Shown: in pieces, positions 5,879 to 8,036 of the stretch | How the letters are laid out: each line of letters starts with the position of its first letter | Position numbering within the stretch: position 1 is the first letter of the stretch | Assembly (NCBI GenBank): GCA_044464175.1 | Contig: JBIQLO010000184.1 | Coordinates: 1-8,036 of the forward strand | Direction of reading: 5' to 3' | Source of the DNA: JBIQLO01 sp044464175 | Lineage (GTDB): Bacteria > Planctomycetota > Phycisphaerae > Tepidisphaerales > Tepidisphaeraceae | Length of the DNA: 8,036 nucleotides | The notes under the pieces: model-generated | What the model was told of the DNA's origin: nothing | Database searches by the model: none | Seen by the model: only the letters and a program-made list of their open reading frames with translations | Position numbers and translations under genes: made by a program

Positions 5879-6745
5879 ATGGCACAGAGCAAGAGTGAGA
5901 TTCAGGCGCTATTGGCGGAGGCGGGGGCGAAGGGGCCCAAGCATCGGTTCGGGCAGAACTTCATGATTGACCAGAACCTGGTGCGGCTGGTGGCGGAGGC
6001 GGGGGAGATTTCGGCGGGCCAGACGGTGGTGGAGGTGGGGCCGGGGACGGGGACGCTGACGGAGGAGTTGCTGGAGCGGGTGGGGCCAGGGGGATGCGTG
6101 GCGGCGGTGGAGATTGACCGGGAACTGGCCGAGGGGTTGCGACGGCGGTTTGGGGCCGATGGGCGGTTTTTGCTGATTGAGGGGGATGCCTTGGCGGGGA
6201 AGCATCGACTGAATCCGGCGTTGGCGTCCATTATGGCGCGGGGGCCGAGCAAATTGGTGGCCAATCTGCCGTACAACATCGCCTCGCCGCTGGTGGTGGA
6301 ATGCCTGCTGGGGGGCATGGGGCTGCTGGCGTTCACGGTGCAGAAGGAGGTGGCGGATCGGCTCAAAGCGCCGGCGGGCTCGGAGGCGTATGGGCCGCTG
6401 TCGGTGGTGGTGCAGCTGTTGGCGGAGGTGGAGGTGCTGCGGACGCTGGGGCCGGGGGCGTTCTGGCCGGCGCCGAAGGTGGAGTCGGCACTGGTGCGGG
6501 TGCGGCTGCGGGAGAAGGCGGAGGAGCGGGAGGCACGGGGGCTGGGGCGGTTTGTGCATCAGCTTTTTTCGGCCCGGCGCAAGACGCTGCGACGGGCATT
6601 GCGGCAGGCGGGATGGGAGGCGGAGGGGGTGTTGGAACGGACGGGATTGGAGGGGAACGTCCGGCCGGAGGAATTGACGCCGGAGCAGTTTCTGGAGTTG
6701 TGGCGGGTTGGCGCGGGTGTCAGGGAGGGGGAAATGGGGGAGTAG
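5879..6745 (+). CDS. rsmA: 16S rRNA (adenine1518/1519-N6)-dimethyltransferase RsmA (KsgA)
   Basis: This 288-residue S-adenosylmethionine-dependent enzyme dimethylates two adjacent adenines in the 3'-terminal helix of 16S rRNA during late 30S subunit maturation. Loss gives kasugamycin resistance in other bacteria. Family marks in order: FGQNFMID at 24-31, SAM motif I VEVGPGTGTLT at 51-61, acidic motif II AVEID at 76-80 (Glu78 for the ribose), EGDAL at 101-105, and the catalytic NLPYNIASPL at 129-138. These are followed by FTVQKEVADRL at 152-162, the target-site region FWPAPKVESALV at 195-206, and LFSARRKTLRRAL at 229-241 in the C-terminal helical domain. Length is typical (about 265-290). The gene uses very many GGG and GCG codons. 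It has its own promoter and strong Shine-Dalgarno and no pdxA or lptD neighbour, unlike enterobacteria. Identity is very confident. Confidence 0.97.
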   Translation: MAQSKSEIQALLAEAGAKGPKHRFGQNFMIDQNLVRLVAEAGEISAGQTVVEVGPGTGTLTEELLERVGPGGCVAAVEIDRELAEGLRRRFGADGRFLLIEGDALAGKHRLNPALASIMARGPSKLVANLPYNIASPLVVECLLGGMGLLAFTVQKEVADRLKAPAGSEAYGPLSVVVQLLAEVEVLRTLGPGAFWPAPKVESALVRVRLREKAEEREARGLGRFVHQLFSARRKTLRRALRQAGWEAEGVLERTGLEGNVRPEELTPEQFLELWRVGAGVREGEMGE

Positions 6746-6769
6746 GGGTGTCGGCGGCGGAATAACTCG

Positions 6770-6804
6770 CGCGGCCGGACATCTTCTACAAAAGATGGGC
6801 CGCG
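6770..6804 (+). terminator. Bulged hairpin downstream of rsmA, possible terminator
   Basis: CGCGGCC (6770-6776) pairs with GGCCGCG (6798-6804), and CATCTT (6780-6785) with AAGATG (6792-6797). The loop is 6 nt and a three-base GGA bulge is on the 5' side. It lies 24 bp after the rsmA stop, where a terminator is expected, but the 3' flank is G-rich rather than T-rich. Confidence 0.4.
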
Positions 6805-6846
6805 GGGCGGGGCCCAGGGGATTGGTTTTGGCCGCAGGCCGCAAGG

Positions 6847-6874
6847 CATCAGTCAGTGAGTACACTGACTGATG
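6847..6874. repeat. Perfect 12-bp inverted repeat with AGTA loop
   Basis: CATCAGTCAGTG (6847-6858) and CACTGACTGATG (6863-6874) are exact reverse complements around AGTA. The arms carry the short tandem motif CAGT, and the overall form resembles TetR-type operators. No regulator or plus-strand gene starts next to it and no T-run follows. It may be an orphan operator, a structural end of rsmA mRNA, or part of a repeat family. Confidence 0.6.
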
Positions 6875-6929
6875 GCACCCGGCCGACGCACAAGAATGGC
6901 GGTTCATGCCGGTTTCGTTTTCACAGTGA

Positions 6930-6994
6930 GTAGGGTGGGCCTTGGCCCACCAAGCCCTCTTTGCCAATCGGGGAGGGCCCAAGGCCCACCCTAC
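6930..6994. repeat. Palindromic element, GTAGGGTGGGCCTTGG type
   Basis: GTAGGGTGGGCCTTGG (6930-6945) and CCAAGGCCCACCCTAC (6979-6994) are perfect 16-bp inverted arms around a 33-nt centre. The left part also contains its own hairpin, GGTGGGCC / GGCCCACC (6934-6951). Sequences of the form 'GTAGGGTGGGC...GCCCACCCTAC' are common dispersed non-coding repeats in many bacterial genomes, which I state from memory. The right arm overlaps and supplies the TAG stop of the neighbouring minus-strand gene. Confidence 0.7.
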
Positions 6995-7812
6995 GTCCCT
7001 TTCTTCAAGCCCGTGCCTTCGCAGGTGGGGCAACGGACGCGGCCGCCATCGCAGCCGGCCGGGCAGGCGGGCACATTTTTAGCAGCGACGCAGGTGGGGC
7101 AGGGGACTTTTCCCGTCCCGTGGCAGACGGGGCAATCGACGTAAGTCGTCCCGCCGCAGATGGGGCATTTGCCCTTGGGCTCCAATTGCCCGGTCCTGGG
7201 ATTGACGTCGAATACTTCGCCGATGTGGGCATCGCTGATCCAGTACGTATTGTTGCCATTGTGGAAGTAGCGGACGGTTTTGCCGTCCTTCTTGACCCAG
7301 TTGCCCTCGTATCGCTTGAGGCATCGGCCCGGGCAGGGAATCTTGCCCTCCTTGCAGCGCGGGGCTTTGCAAACCACTTCCATTGCCCCATGACAGGTGG
7401 GACAGTTCTTTCGCGCCGTCAGATCCCGGCCGGTCCCCTTGCAGGTGGGGCAGGCGACCGTTCGGTCGCCGTGACAGGTGTCGCACAATTGGCCGACGTG
7501 CTCCTGCTTCCATTGAGCCAGCGCCTTGGCCTGTGTCAGACCATTGGACATCCATTTGATCTGCTTCCAGGGGATCGTCACCGGAGCGGCCGCGGGCTGA
7601 CCGGGCCTGGAGAGAGGCTCGATCGTGACAGTGTCCGGATTGCTGGCGCTCAGCCGCCCGCGGACGGCCGTGCCGTCGGACTGTCTTACGGTAACGATCG
7701 GCAGGGGCTTGTCCGCCGCGCCCTGATGCTGAGTGCTGCGCGTTGCGCCCGCCCCCGCCAAAACGAACACCGCCAGCAATACGCCGACCCCAAACCTGAA
7801 CCGATATGTCAT
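6991..7812 (-). CDS. Secreted Cys-rich protein with DnaJ-like zinc-finger repeats
   Basis: This 273-residue protein has an N-terminal signal peptide (MTYRFRFGVGVLLAVFVLAG, cleavage likely after about residue 23), so it acts outside the cytoplasm. Residues 36-95 form a small beta-rich module (VTVRQSDGTAVRGRL, then VTIPWKQIKWMSN). Then follow ten Cys pairs: CX2C at 110/113, 121/124, 137/140, 216/219, 227/230, 238/241 and 261/264; CX3C at 160/164 and 250/254; CX4C at 148/153. Several read CPTCKGTG or CPVCHGTG, the CXXCXGXG signature of the DnaJ Cys-rich zinc-binding domain. A Cys-free insert (165-215, with NWVKKDGKTVRYFHNG and YWISDAHIGEVFDV) splits the repeats into two blocks of five. No J domain or C-terminal DnaJ domain is present. 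It probably binds zinc or other metals, or uses disulfides; its role is unknown. The start is well supported by AAAGGAG (7825-7819) six nt upstream. Confidence 0.85.
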   Translation of the reverse strand: MTYRFRFGVGVLLAVFVLAGAGATRSTQHQGAADKPLPIVTVRQSDGTAVRGRLSASNPDTVTIEPLSRPGQPAAAPVTIPWKQIKWMSNGLTQAKALAQWKQEHVGQLCDTCHGDRTVACPTCKGTGRDLTARKNCPTCHGAMEVVCKAPRCKEGKIPCPGRCLKRYEGNWVKKDGKTVRYFHNGNNTYWISDAHIGEVFDVNPRTGQLEPKGKCPICGGTTYVDCPVCHGTGKVPCPTCVAAKNVPACPAGCDGGRVRCPTCEGTGLKKGT

Positions 7813-8036
7813 CCCGATCTCCTTTACGCCCGCCGCACACCATAGCCGATGTGCGGGAGGGGCAAAAGGGGAAAATCCGCTTTTGTCTTGATCCTCAGCT
7901 TTTGGAAGGCGGACCCTGGCCCGTCAATTCGTAACCATTTAGTCCCCACCGGTTGACGGCCTCATGGAGGCCGTCGCGATTTTCAACGAAGATCGCCTAC
8001 AGAGCCGTTTGGAAGCCTGTTTCACGATTCCGCCAG
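7813..8036. other. Right-end non-coding region
   Basis: No convincing gene is seen in the last 224 bp. On the minus strand TTGACG (7927-7922) could be a -35, but no good -10 follows at the right distance. A weak alternative is TTTTGC followed 17 bp later by TATGGT (7844-7839), just upstream of the Cys-rich gene's leader. The promoter of that gene is therefore unresolved. Confidence 0.4.
7955..7975 (+). repeat. 9-bp hairpin GACGGCCTC / GAGGCCGTC
   Basis: Perfect arms 7955-7963 and 7967-7975 flank an ATG loop. On the plus strand it is followed by GCGATTTTC, a weak T-tract, so it could be a poor plus-strand terminator, although no plus-strand gene precedes it. It may also be an intergenic repeat unit. 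Confidence 0.45.

Larger units (their letters stand above)
6746..6990. other. 245-bp spacer after rsmA with three inverted repeats
   Basis: This convergent spacer contains no gene I can support. It holds a bulged hairpin (6770-6804), a 12-bp dyad (6847-6874) and the left part of a palindromic element (6930-6994). A 9-mer CAGTGAGTA occurs at both 6854-6862 and 6924-6932. Confidence 0.55.

Noticed and set aside
5909..7033. 374-codon minus-strand open frame opposite rsmA
   Set aside because: Extreme Pro/His/Arg/Gln composition and crosses the rsmA region and the inverted repeats; rsmA is certain.
6961..7845. 294-codon plus-strand open frame opposite the Cys-rich protein
   Set aside because: Looks more protein-like than the others, but the minus frame has a signal peptide, a strong Shine-Dalgarno and regular Cys motifs, so this is its antisense shadow.
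7856..7887. Hairpin CAAAAG / CTTTTG upstream of the Cys-rich gene
   Set aside because: Only six base pairs of low-GC sequence around an 11-nt loop; likely chance.

Overview
This 8,036-base window is a GC-rich stretch of bacterial chromosome holding six genes of ordinary chromosomal type. They are separated by unusually structured intergenic DNA. No rRNA, tRNA, CRISPR array, transposase or phage structural gene is visible. A planctomycete, possibly of the Phycisphaerae or a related lineage, is the best guess. Three things suggest it: a two-domain Kdo/WaaP-type kinase protein, a secreted protein built of DnaJ-like Cys-rich repeats, and GGGTTTGG-type spacer repeats. This placement is inference from memory of such genomes, not proof.

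Layout. A CPA1-type cation/proton antiporter with a C-terminal RCK_C-like domain lies on the minus strand (63-1580) and ends at a strong hairpin near the window edge. Divergent from it, a 517-residue protein with two tandem WaaP/InaA-like kinase domains (1700-3253) carries a perfect 15-bp palindrome inside its coding sequence. Next comes a large multi-pass membrane protein of unknown function (3489-4907), with its own TATAAT promoter and a GNRA-loop terminator. That terminator overlaps the stop codon of a convergent gene for a CII-like DNA-binding protein (4952-5452, minus, TTG start).

A 426-bp spacer (5453-5878) separates the CII-like gene from the divergent rsmA/ksgA (5879-6745, 16S rRNA dimethyladenosine transferase). 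It contains two divergent sigma70-like promoters whose -35 boxes overlap almost completely, GGGTTTGG-type direct repeats, a short palindrome and a G-quadruplex motif in the rsmA leader. Downstream of rsmA, 245 bp hold three separate inverted repeats. The last of them supplies the stop codon of a minus-strand gene (6991-7812) for a signal-peptide-bearing protein with ten Cys-pair motifs. The window ends in 224 bp with no convincing gene and one hairpin.

How the genes work together. There is no evident operon: each gene has its own spacer, and functions range over ion homeostasis, probable envelope phosphorylation, ribosome maturation and regulation. The only plausible functional link is regulatory, with the CII-like protein possibly acting on the shared promoter region between itself and rsmA. 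I did not find a complete novel system. The better leads are the shared-(-35) promoter pair with its orphan regulator, the in-frame palindrome in the kinase, the secreted Cys-rich protein and the palindromic elements around 6770-6994.
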